Notes: a model not told the origin generated them from the letters alone. A DNA stretch of 35,947 nucleotides from an uncultured Agathobacter sp. (GCA_910587655.1 CAJUND010000032.1:1-35947), one strand, 5' to 3'. Shown: positions 6,744 through 16,177, counted from the first letter of the stretch. A program made the numbers and translations.

Positions 6744-7391
6744 TTATGCCACAAGATACATAAACACAAAATGACAAAGGCTTCCCCCCATAACAAACAG
6801 ATGGAAAATCTCATGGGAGCCGAAAAATTTATGTTTTGCATTAAAAATCGGCAGCTTCAGTGCATAAATAATGCCGCCGGCGGTGTAGATGACTCCGCCT
6901 GCCACAAGCCAGCAGAGGGCAGCAGTCGGCAGTTTGTCAATCAGCGTTCCGAAAACCGCCAGGCAGACCCATCCCATGGCAATATAAATAACAGATGAAA
7001 ACCATTTCGGGCAGGTAATCCAGAGCGCCTTGACAACCATTCCGGCAATTGCGATACCCCAGACGACTGCCAGAAGTGTATAACCCATGCGTCCTCCAAG
7101 GACAATCAGGCATACCGGGGTATAGGAACCGGCAATCAGGACAAAAATCATCATATGGTCCAGTTTACGGAAAACGGTAAGAAAACGTTCTTTAACGTTC
7201 AGGCTGTGGTAAAGGGTACTGGCGGCATAGAGTAAAATCATGCTGGCAATAAACACTGCCATTGCAACGGACGCTGTCAGGTTTGAAGTACCAGAAACCT
7301 TGAGCATCAGCGGAGCAGCGGCAATCATTGCAAGTACCATGGCGATAAAATGTGTTAATGCGCTTCCAGGTTCACGAATTGAAGTCTGCAT
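6744..7391 (-). CDS. Hemolysin III / PAQR-family membrane protein
   Basis: A 215-residue, seven-helix membrane protein. PAQR hallmarks are present: an early Glu/His region (REPGSALTHFIAM), S-x-x-x-H in AASTLYHSLNVKERF, DHMMIFVLIAGSYTPVCL, and the C-terminal HEIFHLFVMGGSLCHF. The conserved Ser, Asp and His residues form the metal site of the PAQR/CREST superfamily, which points to hydrolase activity; the hemolysin name is historical. ATG 7391 is chosen over an upstream in-frame ATG at 7433 because AAAGGAGGGA precedes it by 7 nt. It appears to be a single-gene unit. Confidence 0.9.
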   Translation of the reverse strand: MQTSIREPGSALTHFIAMVLAMIAAAPLMLKVSGTSNLTASVAMAVFIASMILLYAASTLYHSLNVKERFLTVFRKLDHMMIFVLIAGSYTPVCLIVLGGRMGYTLLAVVWGIAIAGMVVKALWITCPKWFSSVIYIAMGWVCLAVFGTLIDKLPTAALCWLVAGGVIYTAGGIIYALKLPIFNAKHKFFGSHEIFHLFVMGGSLCHFVFMYLVA

Positions 7392-7557
7392 ATGAATCCC
7401 TCCTTTTGCTGTAACCATACGTTTCTTCTTCATATAGTTTTGATTACTACATGTAACATATTACGATACTACTACTTATAGTGCGCAAAGTCAATACATT
7501 TTATACAATTTTATAATTAGTTTATATTAATAAGTGTGCTGATTGCATGTTTAACAG

Positions 7558-7587
7558 TTGTGAAATGGTACAAAACTGTATTATAAT
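7558..7587 (+). promoter_or_regulatory. Promoter of the MoxR operon
   Basis: A perfect TATAAT (7582-7587) lies 37 nt before the MoxR start, with TTGTGA (7558-7563) 18 bp upstream as a plausible weak -35 box. Confidence 0.5.
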
Positions 7588-7623
7588 AAAAAAAGAACGC
7601 AGTGTAAAAAGAAATGGGGATTT

Positions 7624-8589
7624 ATGATGAGTACAGCTTATAAATCAGTAAGCGATGTAATAAATGAAGTAAGGCTGATGGTGACTGGCAAGGATGAATG
7701 TATCTACAAGGTGTTTGCGGCAATACTTGCCGGCGGGCATATTCTGATTGAGGATGTACCCGGTGTGGGGAAGACGACATTAGCAACCGCATTTTCCCGC
7801 GTTATGGGACTGCTGGACCACAGGGTGCAGTTTACACCGGACGTTATGCCGGCTGATATTCTGGGTTTTAATATGTACCAGAAAGAAACCGGGACGTTTG
7901 CATATTATCCGGGACCGATTATGTGCAATCTGTTTCTGGCGGATGAGATTAACCGGACCTCGCCGAAAACACAGTCCGCGCTTTTGGAGGTCATGGAGGA
8001 AGGCAGGGTAACCGTGGACGGGGAAAGCCGCCAGGTTCCAAAACCATTCATTGTAATGGCGACACAGAATCCGAAGGGGAGCGCCGGAACACAGCTTCTG
8101 CCGGAATCCCAGCTGGACCGTTTTATGATCTGCATGAGTATGGGATATCCGGATTTAAAAAGTGAGGTCGAAATTGCAAAAGGAAAAAGCATTTCCGCTG
8201 AGACAGAGGTTCATGCCGTGATAAGTGCGGTGGACCTTGCAGACCTGCAGGAAGCGGTGGAGAAAGTCTTCGTACATGAAAATATCTATACGTATGTGGC
8301 AAAGCTGATGGAGGCAACAAGGGAAAACAGCTATATTGAGCTTGGCGTAAGCCCCCGCGGGACCATTGCCTGTATCCGGATGGTTAAGGCGTGGGCGTTT
8401 CTCAAGGGCAGGGGCTATGTTATCCCGGAGGATGTGGAGGACATATTCCTGGATGTGACGAAACACCGGATTGTGCGCAATACAAAGGCGCGGGTAACGC
8501 ATGTAACCGTTGAGGCTGTGCTGTCGGAGATTTTAGCCAGTGTAAAGCAGCCGGCATCTTTTCTTGAAAAGGCAGAGTATCGTGATTAG
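7624..8589 (+). CDS. MoxR-family AAA+ ATPase
   Basis: The 321-residue protein has Walker A GVGKTT (about 47-52, IEDVPGVGKTTLA), Walker B LADEINR, the sensor 1 segment VMATQNP and the C-terminal lid domain. The order HILIEDVPG...QFTPDVMPADILG...QLDRFM is diagnostic of the MoxR group. Such ATPases act as chaperone-like factors for co-encoded DUF58/VWA or transglutaminase proteins, exactly the two genes that follow. Start at 7624 or 7627 (two adjacent ATG codons after GGGGA). Its end overlaps the DUF58 gene. Confidence 0.93.
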   Translation: MMSTAYKSVSDVINEVRLMVTGKDECIYKVFAAILAGGHILIEDVPGVGKTTLATAFSRVMGLLDHRVQFTPDVMPADILGFNMYQKETGTFAYYPGPIMCNLFLADEINRTSPKTQSALLEVMEEGRVTVDGESRQVPKPFIVMATQNPKGSAGTQLLPESQLDRFMICMSMGYPDLKSEVEIAKGKSISAETEVHAVISAVDLADLQEAVEKVFVHENIYTYVAKLMEATRENSYIELGVSPRGTIACIRMVKAWAFLKGRGYVIPEDVEDIFLDVTKHRIVRNTKARVTHVTVEAVLSEILASVKQPASFLEKAEYRD

Positions 8590-9682
8590 CTTTCTGACAG
8601 GAATCATAGTGACGCTTGTCACATTTTATATTGCATTTATCTATGCAAGTACAGTAATCGGACTGCTTGGTTTTGCCGAAGCAGTTCTTGTGCTGTCTGC
8701 ATTTTTCTTTCTTCTCTATTTAAAGCGGCAGGTGCATGCCGCGCTGCAGATTCCGATTACGGTCGCTGATGCGGGCGGAAAAGTTACCGTGAAACTGAAA
8801 GCGGAAAACAAAAGCCGTGTTCCGGTCATGAGGATTCGGTATCATATCCGTTCCGGAAATCTGTTTGAAAGAAAGCAGCGCGGTAAATGGCAGTCCGGGG
8901 ACAGCGTTTATTACGGCAAAAACGTGTATTATAATTATTTTTATCCTGCGGATGTGGGAAATTACGTGTTTGAGCTTGACCGGATAAGGGTTTATGACCT
9001 GACAGGGCTGTTTTATATGACGAAACGCGTGTTTAAAACGGCGTCTGTTCTGGTACTGCCGGAGCCGGTGGATGTGGAACTGCGCATATCAGAGCGTACC
9101 CGCAATTTTTACGGGGATGCAGACGTTTATGATGATTTTCATCCCGGACATGACAGCAGTGAAATTTTTGATGTGCGTCCGTTCCGGGCGGGGGACCGGA
9201 TTCAGAGAATCCACTGGAAGCTGAGCGCGAAAAACGATGAACTACTGATACGGGAGGACAGCCAGCCCTGCGCATGTCCGCTGGTGCTGTGCCTGGATGG
9301 CTGGGGCAGACGCAGGAAACGTTCCCGGCAGTTTTACAAAAGATATCTTTCCGTGGCAGCAGGTGTGGTTTTTTCCCTGATGGATGTGCAGTGTCCGCAT
9401 TATGTGGCATGGTACAGTGAAAGCAGGCAGGATGTGGTGCGGATTCGTGTGGATGACGAGGAGAGCTATTATATGTTTCTGACGGGGTATCTGGAGGACT
9501 GTTACACAAAGGCGCCGCTGGAAATCAAACAGTTATATAAAGAAAAATACCGTTTCGACCATCCCATGCACTGGATAACGTTTACAACAGATATGAATCT
9601 TGAATTGAATGATTCTGTAATTGCCAGACTGAATGACCGAAAATGGAAGGACAGGCTTGCCGAACTTGAAATTATATTATAG
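8582..9682 (+). CDS. DUF58 domain protein (MoxR-associated)
   Basis: A protein of about 366 residues with two N-terminal membrane segments (the first about 50 residues), a beta-rich domain, then the DUF58 core (DVYDDFHPGHDSSEIFDVRPFRAGDRIQRIHWKLSAK) and a VWA-like end (DWELNDSV-type). Two non-ATG starts are possible: TTG 8564 without a clear ribosome binding site, and GTG 8582 with AAAAGG 9 nt upstream; the second is chosen. Either overlaps the MoxR gene, so translation is probably coupled. MoxR, DUF58 and transglutaminase triads are a known arrangement and are thought to act at the cell envelope. Confidence 0.88.
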   Translation: MISFLTGIIVTLVTFYIAFIYASTVIGLLGFAEAVLVLSAFFFLLYLKRQVHAALQIPITVADAGGKVTVKLKAENKSRVPVMRIRYHIRSGNLFERKQRGKWQSGDSVYYGKNVYYNYFYPADVGNYVFELDRIRVYDLTGLFYMTKRVFKTASVLVLPEPVDVELRISERTRNFYGDADVYDDFHPGHDSSEIFDVRPFRAGDRIQRIHWKLSAKNDELLIREDSQPCACPLVLCLDGWGRRRKRSRQFYKRYLSVAAGVVFSLMDVQCPHYVAWYSESRQDVVRIRVDDEESYYMFLTGYLEDCYTKAPLEIKQLYKEKYRFDHPMHWITFTTDMNLELNDSVIARLNDRKWKDRLAELEIIL

Positions 9683-9700
9683 ACAGAAACGGGAGAGATG

Positions 9701-12163
9701 ATGAAAAAAAGAACGCGTGCAAGAACAGAATATTCTCCTGCCCGGCTCTGTGCCAGCACCCTGCGGGGGTGTGTAAGTACCCTGCTGCTGTACCATTGTG
9801 TCTGCGGGCTTTTAAGCAGTGAGTTTACCGGATGGGACATCCCTCTGCAGACGGGCGTATGGATACAGACGGTACTTCTGGTGGTTGCTGTGCTCTATGA
9901 GCTTACTCCTGTATGCGGAAAGTACCGGGCTGCCGCCTGTGCCCTGATAGAAATGGTCTGTTTTGCAGGAGCGGGATTCTTTCTATATAAGAATTACGAA
10001 GAATTATGTGCCGGGCAGGAGGAATTTTTTGCAGATTTTATTCCCTACTGGAACAAATACTACGGAACCAACTACATTGCGTATAATTCAAATGGTGATT
10101 TAACTTTTATGCTGGCATTTGCCGTGTTCGCAGTGTTTCTGGTCTGTATGATACTCCGGTACATTACCAGCTGCCGTCTGTTTCTTCTGGTTCCGGGAGT
10201 CTTTGCGCTGGCGCTGGGGCTGCTTGTGAATACTCTGCCAGAATGGACGCCCCTGTGTCTGTTTTTTACAGGGGTGCTGGTACTGTATTCCGGGTCTGAA
10301 AGAACTTCAAGGATCGTTTACAGGATAAAAGACAAAGAAAAAAGTAAAATAAAACATAAAGCGACAGATTATGCAGTCCTTCCTGTCGTAGTTGCCCTCG
10401 GCGCAGGGATACTGATTCTGTCCCGTATGGTCTTTTTGGGGGTTGCAGAACGGATTCCGGAGAAAAAAACGGAGTTTCATAAAATTCAGAAAACCCTGGA
10501 GGATAATATAAAAAGCCTTGAAAACACCGGTTTTGGCATGACTCAGAACTGGGCGCGTGTGGATAACCGCACACCGGAGTATGACGGAAAAACCATGCTG
10601 TCAGTCTATGCAGCCGAAAAGCCTGAAAAAACGCTTTACCTGAAAGACTTTCACAGCGGCACCTACCGGGGCGGTAAATGGCAGTCAGAGGATCGTGCGT
10701 TTGGAAAGGCGGCAGAAAACGCCGGCTTTCAAGCGGACCATGTCGGACTGCTGTTAAACCAGATAACCTTTGAAAACATGAAATCAGCAGAGCTGGAAGA
10801 TGAAGCATGGCATGAGGTAAGAAACCGTTACCGGATTGAATATGCGATTCCCCTGATCAGCCAGGCGTATGTTCCGTACGACACGGACTTGTCAGAATCC
10901 GGAGAGGATTTCTGGGTGAAGAATGAGGGACTGATATATAAGAAGAGAGGGTTGAAATCGCTGGAAGTAACCGGACTGACAGAGCATTATGACTGGTACG
11001 GGGCGGATATTTTTCCAGGGAATGCAGAAGGCGGAAGCAGGGAACTGGACTGGTATGCAGAGTATGTGCAGGAGCATTACAGAAATGGCGCCGAAGGTGT
11101 GGCGGCCCTGAAGGATTATGCCGAAACTGTCCGCGCGCAGTACCAGGAGGGAACGAAGGATGTTCATTATATAAGTACATCCGGTGCCAGTCAGGCAGAA
11201 ATCTGGGTGGAGAATGAAAAACGCATGGATTATGCGGAGCTGGTCAGAAAAGAGCTTGCAAAAAATGCTGTTTATAATCTTTATCTGGATGAAATTCCTG
11301 AAAAGACCGATACCATCCAGTATTTCCTGCAGACAGGGCATGAAGGCTACTGTATGCACTTTGCAAGCGCCGGGGCGCTGATTCTGCAGGAGCTTGGAGT
11401 ACCGGCCCGTTATGCAAGCGGATATGTGGTGGATTCCAGAACATTTACGAAATACCAGGGGGAATACCGTACTAAGGTTGAGGACCGAAACGCCCATGCC
11501 TGGGTGGAGGTATACCTCGAAAACAGCGGATGGGTGCCGTTTGAAATGACGCCGGGATACCAGCTTGAGGCTGGCGAAGGACTGCCGACAGCCAGTGACC
11601 ATCAGGAAGAACTGCAGAAAAGGCACCAGGAAAAAACCAGTAAGCAGGAAAACACACAAAATTCCGGACAGGAAAACAGTGAAGGCGAACAGGAAACAGA
11701 GGCTGGAACAGAGCCGGAATCAGAAGAAACAGAATCCGGTTCAGAACCAGACGAGACAGGAACCGACAATAAAAGAGAAAATAATTCGTCAGAAAAAGAA
11801 AACAGGACAAATCCATATGTCGTTTACGGTCTTCTGCTGATAGTTGTTCTTTTTGGGATTTCTGCAGGATGTATTTACCGGATGCAGAGGAACCAAAACA
11901 TTCTGGTTCAGAATCTGAATCAAAAAAAGAACCGGAATGCGGTGCGGTATATGAACCGCCGGATTTACAAACGCATGTGGAAAACCCATACCCTGACGGA
12001 TGAGGAATTTCTGGAAAGACTGATACAGGATTATCCGGCCGTATCCGAGACGGACTGGAGGAAATATATGCAGATTGTGCAGAGGGCTGTTTTTTCCAGG
12101 GAGGAGATTACGCAGGAGGAGGCAGAATTCTGCTACCAGTGTTACCAGAAACGGAAACAGTAG
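9701..12163 (+). CDS. TgpA-like membrane transglutaminase
   Basis: An 820-residue envelope protein. The first about 270 residues hold roughly seven membrane segments (DUF3488-like), then an extracellular domain with a transglutaminase-like core: Cys at about 552 (GHEGYCMHFASAGALIL), GVPARYASGYVV, and His at about 600 (DRNAHAWVEVYL). The third catalytic position is PFEMTPGY, so Glu stands where Asp is usual. A low-complexity linker rich in Glu, Ser and Gln (about 630-705), one membrane helix and a cytoplasmic DUF4129-like tail follow. ATG 9701 is preferred over 9698 for spacing from GGGAGA. It closes the MoxR operon and probably acts in cell-wall or surface-protein processing. Confidence 0.88.
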   Translation: MKKRTRARTEYSPARLCASTLRGCVSTLLLYHCVCGLLSSEFTGWDIPLQTGVWIQTVLLVVAVLYELTPVCGKYRAAACALIEMVCFAGAGFFLYKNYEELCAGQEEFFADFIPYWNKYYGTNYIAYNSNGDLTFMLAFAVFAVFLVCMILRYITSCRLFLLVPGVFALALGLLVNTLPEWTPLCLFFTGVLVLYSGSERTSRIVYRIKDKEKSKIKHKATDYAVLPVVVALGAGILILSRMVFLGVAERIPEKKTEFHKIQKTLEDNIKSLENTGFGMTQNWARVDNRTPEYDGKTMLSVYAAEKPEKTLYLKDFHSGTYRGGKWQSEDRAFGKAAENAGFQADHVGLLLNQITFENMKSAELEDEAWHEVRNRYRIEYAIPLISQAYVPYDTDLSESGEDFWVKNEGLIYKKRGLKSLEVTGLTEHYDWYGADIFPGNAEGGSRELDWYAEYVQEHYRNGAEGVAALKDYAETVRAQYQEGTKDVHYISTSGASQAEIWVENEKRMDYAELVRKELAKNAVYNLYLDEIPEKTDTIQYFLQTGHEGYCMHFASAGALILQELGVPARYASGYVVDSRTFTKYQGEYRTKVEDRNAHAWVEVYLENSGWVPFEMTPGYQLEAGEGLPTASDHQEELQKRHQEKTSKQENTQNSGQENSEGEQETEAGTEPESEETESGSEPDETGTDNKRENNSSEKENRTNPYVVYGLLLIVVLFGISAGCIYRMQRNQNILVQNLNQKKNRNAVRYMNRRIYKRMWKTHTLTDEEFLERLIQDYPAVSETDWRKYMQIVQRAVFSREEITQEEAEFCYQCYQKRKQ

Positions 12164-12192
12164 AATATGAAACAGATATGTGATGAATCAGA

Positions 12193-12227
12193 AAAACAGC
12201 CAGTCCCGTATCAGGGATGGCTGTTTT
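12193..12227. terminator. Bidirectional terminator between convergent operons
   Basis: AAAACAGCCA (12193-12202) pairs with TGGCTGTTTT (12218-12227), and TCCC pairs with GGGA inside; the stem ends in T-runs on both strands. It serves the MoxR operon and the convergent sigma/anti-sigma operon. Confidence 0.8.
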
Positions 12228-12230
12228 AAA

Positions 12231-13022
12231 TTAATTCCAGTGATGACCGCGGCCGTTTCCATGATGGCGTCCATTTCCTCCGCCATGGTGCCCGTTTCCG
12301 CCATTACTGTTAATCTGAGTGTCATTTTCACTGCCGTTATTACTGCCGTCATCGCTGCCGGATGACAGTAAATCTTTCAGTTCAAGGATTTCCCGCATGG
12401 TCATATCCTGTATATCTTCCGGTGTGATATCGGGGTCAAGTGCCCGCAGTTCCAGGAATGCCATATACTTTCCATATGAGAGCCCCATGGCATGCGCTTC
12501 TTCCACATCTTCCGCATGTGCGCAGTAGCAGTGGGTATTGCCCTGGTTTTCCGTGCAGGATTCCACACCCGAAAGGATTTTTGTGGTCTGGTTTCCATTT
12601 GGGCCAGTGATTACGATAGTCATCACTCCATCACCGGAAAGCAGGGCGGAAATATCTTTGTTATCCATAATCTGCTGCACGGCGCTGGTATAGTCGGCAA
12701 ATCTGATTTTCAGCGAATCTGCCAGGTCCTGCCCGTCATCATTGTAGCTGTTTACCGAGATTACCCTGTCAAAACGGTTAATTCCCAGCTCAATTGACGG
12801 GTTAATATCAATGCTGATGGTTGCCGTCGGCGTAAAATAAAGCCATCGTCCTCCAAGCAGAAGGAATAAAAGACACACGGCGGCAGAAACCAGACGCCGG
12901 TATTTTATAATGCCCGCTTTTTTATATTCCCGTGTTTTTTTCGCAAGGAAGGTTCTGGTGTTATTTTTCAGTTCTTCATCTGCATGTATCCGGTCAAAGG
13001 TTTCTATCAGTTTATCATTCAT
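12231..13022 (-). CDS. RsgI-like anti-sigma factor with His/Gly-rich tail
   Basis: The 263-residue protein has a cytoplasmic N-terminus (1-42) that should bind the sigma factor, one membrane helix (about 44-63) and an RsgI-type segment immediately outside (ATISIDINPSIELGINRFDR). An outer helical region with Cys residues (SCTENQGNTHCYCAH) follows. The last 45 residues are Ser/Asn/Gly-rich and end in a His/Gly tail (GHHGGGNGRHHGNGRGHH). In RsgI proteins the outer domain senses a ligand and releases the sigma factor. ATG 13022 overlaps the sigma gene by 8 nt (ATGAATGA), typical of a coupled sigma/anti-sigma pair. The His-rich tail suggests metal or surface sensing, but this is inference. Confidence 0.82.
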   Translation of the reverse strand: MNDKLIETFDRIHADEELKNNTRTFLAKKTREYKKAGIIKYRRLVSAAVCLLFLLLGGRWLYFTPTATISIDINPSIELGINRFDRVISVNSYNDDGQDLADSLKIRFADYTSAVQQIMDNKDISALLSGDGVMTIVITGPNGNQTTKILSGVESCTENQGNTHCYCAHAEDVEEAHAMGLSYGKYMAFLELRALDPDITPEDIQDMTMREILELKDLLSSGSDDGSNNGSENDTQINSNGGNGHHGGGNGRHHGNGRGHHWN

Positions 13023-13500
13023 CGATTGCCTTACCTCCTAATTTCTCCTTGAGCATCTGCCTGGAACGGGTTAGGAGAGTATATACGGTATTCACGTTTT
13101 TGCCAGTAATTCTGCTGATCTGCGGGGCAGTATATTCTTCATAATAATGCAGGTATATGACTTCCCGGTATTTCAGCGGGAGGGAAAGTACAGCTTCCAG
13201 GATTTCCCGGTTGTCCTCCGGCAGTGCGGCAGGCTGGTCCATGATTTCTTCCAGTGACACGGTACGGCTGCGGAAAAAACTTTTCAGCAAATCCTTGCAT
13301 GCGTTGACGGTTACACGGATAAACCATGCTTTTTCATGTTCATCACTTTCAAAGGAAACAGAACTAAGGACATATTTCAAAAACACGGTTTGAAATATGT
13401 CCTCGGTATCTGCATGATTTTTCAGATGTATCATGCAGAGCCGCCGGACGGTATCGGAATACCGTTCGATTGCCCTGTTTACCTCTTGTTCGTTCCGCAT
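13015..13500 (-). CDS. ECF-type RNA polymerase sigma factor
   Basis: The 161-residue protein has region 2 (RYSDTVRRLCMIHLKNHADTEDIFQTVFLKYV, with the DAED-like motif as DTED) and region 4 (LPLKYREVIYLHYYEEYTAPQISRITGKNVNTVYTLLTRSRQMLKEKL). It lacks regions 1 and 3, as in ECF sigma factors. An in-frame ATG at 13602 would run into the upstream secreted-protein gene; ATG 13500 is preferred because GGAG lies 7 nt upstream. It sits between that gene and its anti-sigma factor in one minus-strand operon, so all three are likely under its own control. Confidence 0.9.
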   Translation of the reverse strand: MRNEQEVNRAIERYSDTVRRLCMIHLKNHADTEDIFQTVFLKYVLSSVSFESDEHEKAWFIRVTVNACKDLLKSFFRSRTVSLEEIMDQPAALPEDNREILEAVLSLPLKYREVIYLHYYEEYTAPQISRITGKNVNTVYTLLTRSRQMLKEKLGGKAIDE

Positions 13501-13516
13501 CCCAGCACTCCGCCTG

Positions 13517-13777
13517 TTATCTGTGGTGTCTTCCCCCGTGACCGTTTCCGTTTCTTCTGCTATTGCTGCCGCAGTGGTTTTTACAGTATCCGTTTTTGCC
13601 AATCCGTTTGCCGCAGGTATCGCAGATTCCGTCCCTGTCTTTATCCGGGCAGGCGGACTGTGTATAATTGCAGTTTCTGTTTGTGCAGTTATGTCTGCAT
13701 CCTGCTGCTAATGCGCTTGTTGTGCCGGTGCCGATAACCAGTGCTGCAGCCACTGCAGCGATAATTAATTTTTTCAT
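13517..13777 (-). CDS. Small secreted Cys-rich protein with DxDGICDxC motif
   Basis: This 86-residue protein has a signal peptide (MKKLIIAAVAAALVIGTGTTSALAA, about 25 residues). The mature region has about ten Cys residues (CRHNCTNRNC) and the motif CPDKDRDGICDTCGKR, an acidic calcium-like loop bracketed by Cys pairs. It ends in a Gly/Asn/His/Arg tail (NGNGHGGRHHR). ATG 13777 is chosen because GGAGG lies 8 nt upstream. It is 16 nt ahead of the sigma gene. The tail resembles the end of the anti-sigma protein two genes downstream, suggesting a shared ligand or surface. Function unknown; metal binding is plausible. Confidence 0.72.
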   Translation of the reverse strand: MKKLIIAAVAAALVIGTGTTSALAAGCRHNCTNRNCNYTQSACPDKDRDGICDTCGKRIGKNGYCKNHCGSNSRRNGNGHGGRHHR

Positions 13778-13866
13778 ATTCATATCCTCCATCCTGTCTT
13801 TCTTTTTTACTGTTTCAATAGTAATACGATTGAAAAGCCTCAATCCATTCAGGAAAAAGAAAAAAA

Positions 13867-14526
13867 TTATTTTTTATGTCCAACCCCCCGTGAAGCAACC
13901 AGCTTGCAGATTGGGTTGCCAAGGGCGGAAAACTTTTCCTCATACTCCGTCATGATATTTCCTTCGTTCATGACGATGTTATGGTAAAGGTCCCGTGTCC
14001 AGGCATCCAGATGCCAGGCGTCCGACTGTTCGATTTCCTCCATTGAGAAAGTAAAAAGATCCTGGTTGTCTGTTTTAAACTCCAGCCTGCCGGTCGGGGA
14101 GAGAAACTGGTCGTACCGCTCCAGGAACTGGTGGGAGGTCAGACGGCGTTTTGCATGCCGGTCCTTCGGCCATGGGTCAGAGAAATTCAGGTAAATGATG
14201 TCTATTTCTGACGGTGCAAAAATTTCCGGCAGGTCCGCCGCATCCTCACATAAAAAATGTACATTCTGTAACTGCAGTTCATCCATTTTCTGGACGGCAC
14301 GCAGCAGTACGCTTGTGTAGCGCTCCACTCCGATATACTGGTTCTCCGGATGCAGCGCGGCAAGCCGCATAAGAAACTGGCCTTTCCCCATGCCGATTTC
14401 CAGGTGAATCGGGGAATTGCTCCGCAAAAAGGATTTCCACTGTCCGCGTTTGCTGGACGGGTGGCTTATGTAGTAAGGGCTGGATGCAACAGCTTCGTCT
14501 GCACCGGGGATGTTCCGTAATCTCAT
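13867..14526 (-). CDS. trmB: tRNA (guanine-N7-)-methyltransferase
   Basis: This 219-residue enzyme methylates G46 in the tRNA variable loop using S-adenosylmethionine. TrmB motifs are clear: HLEIGMGKGQFL (SAM loop), QYIGVERY, the hallmark IIYLNFSDPWPKDRHAKRRLT, KTDNQDLF, and TEYEEKFSALGNPICKL near the end. ATG 14526 is preferred over the longer frame from 14652, which would add 42 unrelated residues; AGGAG lies 10 nt upstream. Length is normal for Firmicutes. It is divergent from the carboxypeptidase gene. Confidence 0.95.
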   Translation of the reverse strand: MRLRNIPGADEAVASSPYYISHPSSKRGQWKSFLRSNSPIHLEIGMGKGQFLMRLAALHPENQYIGVERYTSVLLRAVQKMDELQLQNVHFLCEDAADLPEIFAPSEIDIIYLNFSDPWPKDRHAKRRLTSHQFLERYDQFLSPTGRLEFKTDNQDLFTFSMEEIEQSDAWHLDAWTRDLYHNIVMNEGNIMTEYEEKFSALGNPICKLVASRGVGHKK

Positions 14527-14720
14527 AAAATAAATACTCCTGTGTATAAAGTCCTTAACAGTATCATATAATATTTGTTTCCTTTGGGCAAACATAATTT
14601 GTTGCAAGATGGAAAGATTCCGCTTATACTTAATATAAAGTCCGTTGGACATAACATTAGAAAGATTACATTACATACAAGAATATAGCATAATAAATGG
14701 AAGGACGGGATACGGGGAAC

Positions 14721-16124
14721 ATGAAAAAAAGAATCAAAAGCCGGCAGATACTGGCACTGTTATCTGTGCTGTGTCTGCTGTGGACAGTTCCGGAGCAGGT
14801 AATGGCAAAGGAGCACTGGCCCAGGGGACCCAAAACAGAGTCCAAAAGCGTCATTGTGATGGAGGTCAATACAGGAACTGTTCTCTACGAGAAAAAAAGC
14901 CATCAGACACATTACCCGGCAAGTATTACCAAAATCATGACAACACTGCTGGCAATCGAAAACTGTGATTTAAATGAGGAAGTCATTTTTTCCGATGATG
15001 CGGTATATGAGAGCCGGGACGGTTCCTCCAGTATTTCACGGCAGACAGGTGAAAAAATGACCATGGAGCAGTGCCTGTATGCGGTCATGCTGGAATCCGC
15101 CAATGAATGCGCCTATGCGGTGGCAGAACATGTGGGAAAAAAGCTGGGCGGAAATTACCAGACTTTTATTGACCTGATGAATGAACGGGCAAAGGAACTG
15201 GGGTGTACAGATACGCACTTTAAAAATTCCAACGGTCTGCCGGATGAGAAACATCTGGTAAGCGCTTATGACATGGCTGTGATTTCCGCTGCTGCCTATA
15301 GAAATGAAACGTTCCGTATGATAACGGGAAGCATCAGTTATACGATACCGGAGACGAATATGCACGATGAACCGTATTACTGCCATAACCATCATAAAAT
15401 GGTTTATCCGTGGAAGGGTGATTATACCTACCTGAATGACTATGCCACCGGGGGAAAAACCGGATATACATCCGTGGCGAACAACACACTGGTCACTTAT
15501 GCAGAGAAAGACGGCATCACACTGGTGTGTGTCGTGATGGATGTACTGACGCCCGGTCATTATACCGACACCGAAAAATTAATTAATTTTGGATTTGATA
15601 ATTTCCAGGCACTGCTTATTTCCGGGAATGATACGGAGCAGCAGAGTGAATCGGAAAAAGACTTCGGACTGTTAAACAATAACAAACCATTTGCAGAACT
15701 GGACAAAAATGCATACATTATTATGCCAAAAGGAACTGTATTTACGGATGCGAAGGTTGAGGGGAATGAAAACCAGTCAGACGGCCAGACGGTTGTGAGT
15801 CTGAAATACACATATGCAGACCATGTTGTGGGAAATGCGGCAGTTGTGAAGACCGGGGCAAAAGCAGAAGGAAGTTATTTCCAGAATAATCCGGGACAGT
15901 CGGAGTCAAAGGACGGGGATATTATCTGGATTAAGCCGCAGATGATTGTATCCGCACTGTTTCTTATTGCAGCGCTGGTTCTGCTTATATATTTCGGTAA
16001 AAAGTTTTACGATAATTTCTATTTAATGCGGCACAGGTTTGAGGTACGCCGTATGGAGCATGAACGTTTTAAGGAAAACCGCCGAAAAAAGCGTTACCGG
16101 AAAAAGGACAGAATGTTCAGATAA
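14721..16124 (+). CDS. D-alanyl-D-alanine carboxypeptidase (DacF/PBP5 type)
   Basis: This 467-residue low-molecular-weight penicillin-binding protein trims the terminal D-Ala from peptidoglycan stem peptides outside the membrane. It has a signal peptide (about 1-29), S68-x-x-K71 (ASITK), S126-A-N128 (LESANE) and K246-T-G248 (TGGKTGYT). The beta-rich C-terminal domain follows, then a membrane anchor near the end (about 410-430) and a basic cytoplasmic tail. ATG 14721 is preferred over ATG 14697, which has no ribosome binding site and adds residues before the signal peptide. S11 family; all catalytic motifs are intact. Confidence 0.92.
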   Translation: MKKRIKSRQILALLSVLCLLWTVPEQVMAKEHWPRGPKTESKSVIVMEVNTGTVLYEKKSHQTHYPASITKIMTTLLAIENCDLNEEVIFSDDAVYESRDGSSSISRQTGEKMTMEQCLYAVMLESANECAYAVAEHVGKKLGGNYQTFIDLMNERAKELGCTDTHFKNSNGLPDEKHLVSAYDMAVISAAAYRNETFRMITGSISYTIPETNMHDEPYYCHNHHKMVYPWKGDYTYLNDYATGGKTGYTSVANNTLVTYAEKDGITLVCVVMDVLTPGHYTDTEKLINFGFDNFQALLISGNDTEQQSESEKDFGLLNNNKPFAELDKNAYIIMPKGTVFTDAKVEGNENQSDGQTVVSLKYTYADHVVGNAAVVKTGAKAEGSYFQNNPGQSESKDGDIIWIKPQMIVSALFLIAALVLLIYFGKKFYDNFYLMRHRFEVRRMEHERFKENRRKKRYRKKDRMFR

Positions 16125-16177
16125 TGTCGCGGTTTTGCGGTAATACGACACAGTATGAGACAAAAAACAATAAAACA

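Noticed and set aside
7440..7557. Possible small RNA or riboswitch between hemolysin III and MoxR
   Set aside because: The stretch is AT-rich without stable hairpins or a conserved riboswitch pattern; only ordinary promoter signals are seen near 7558-7587.
10892..11659. A 255-codon open frame on the minus strand
   Set aside because: It is antisense to the transglutaminase core, which has clear catalytic motifs on the plus strand, and it has no ribosome binding site or family pattern.
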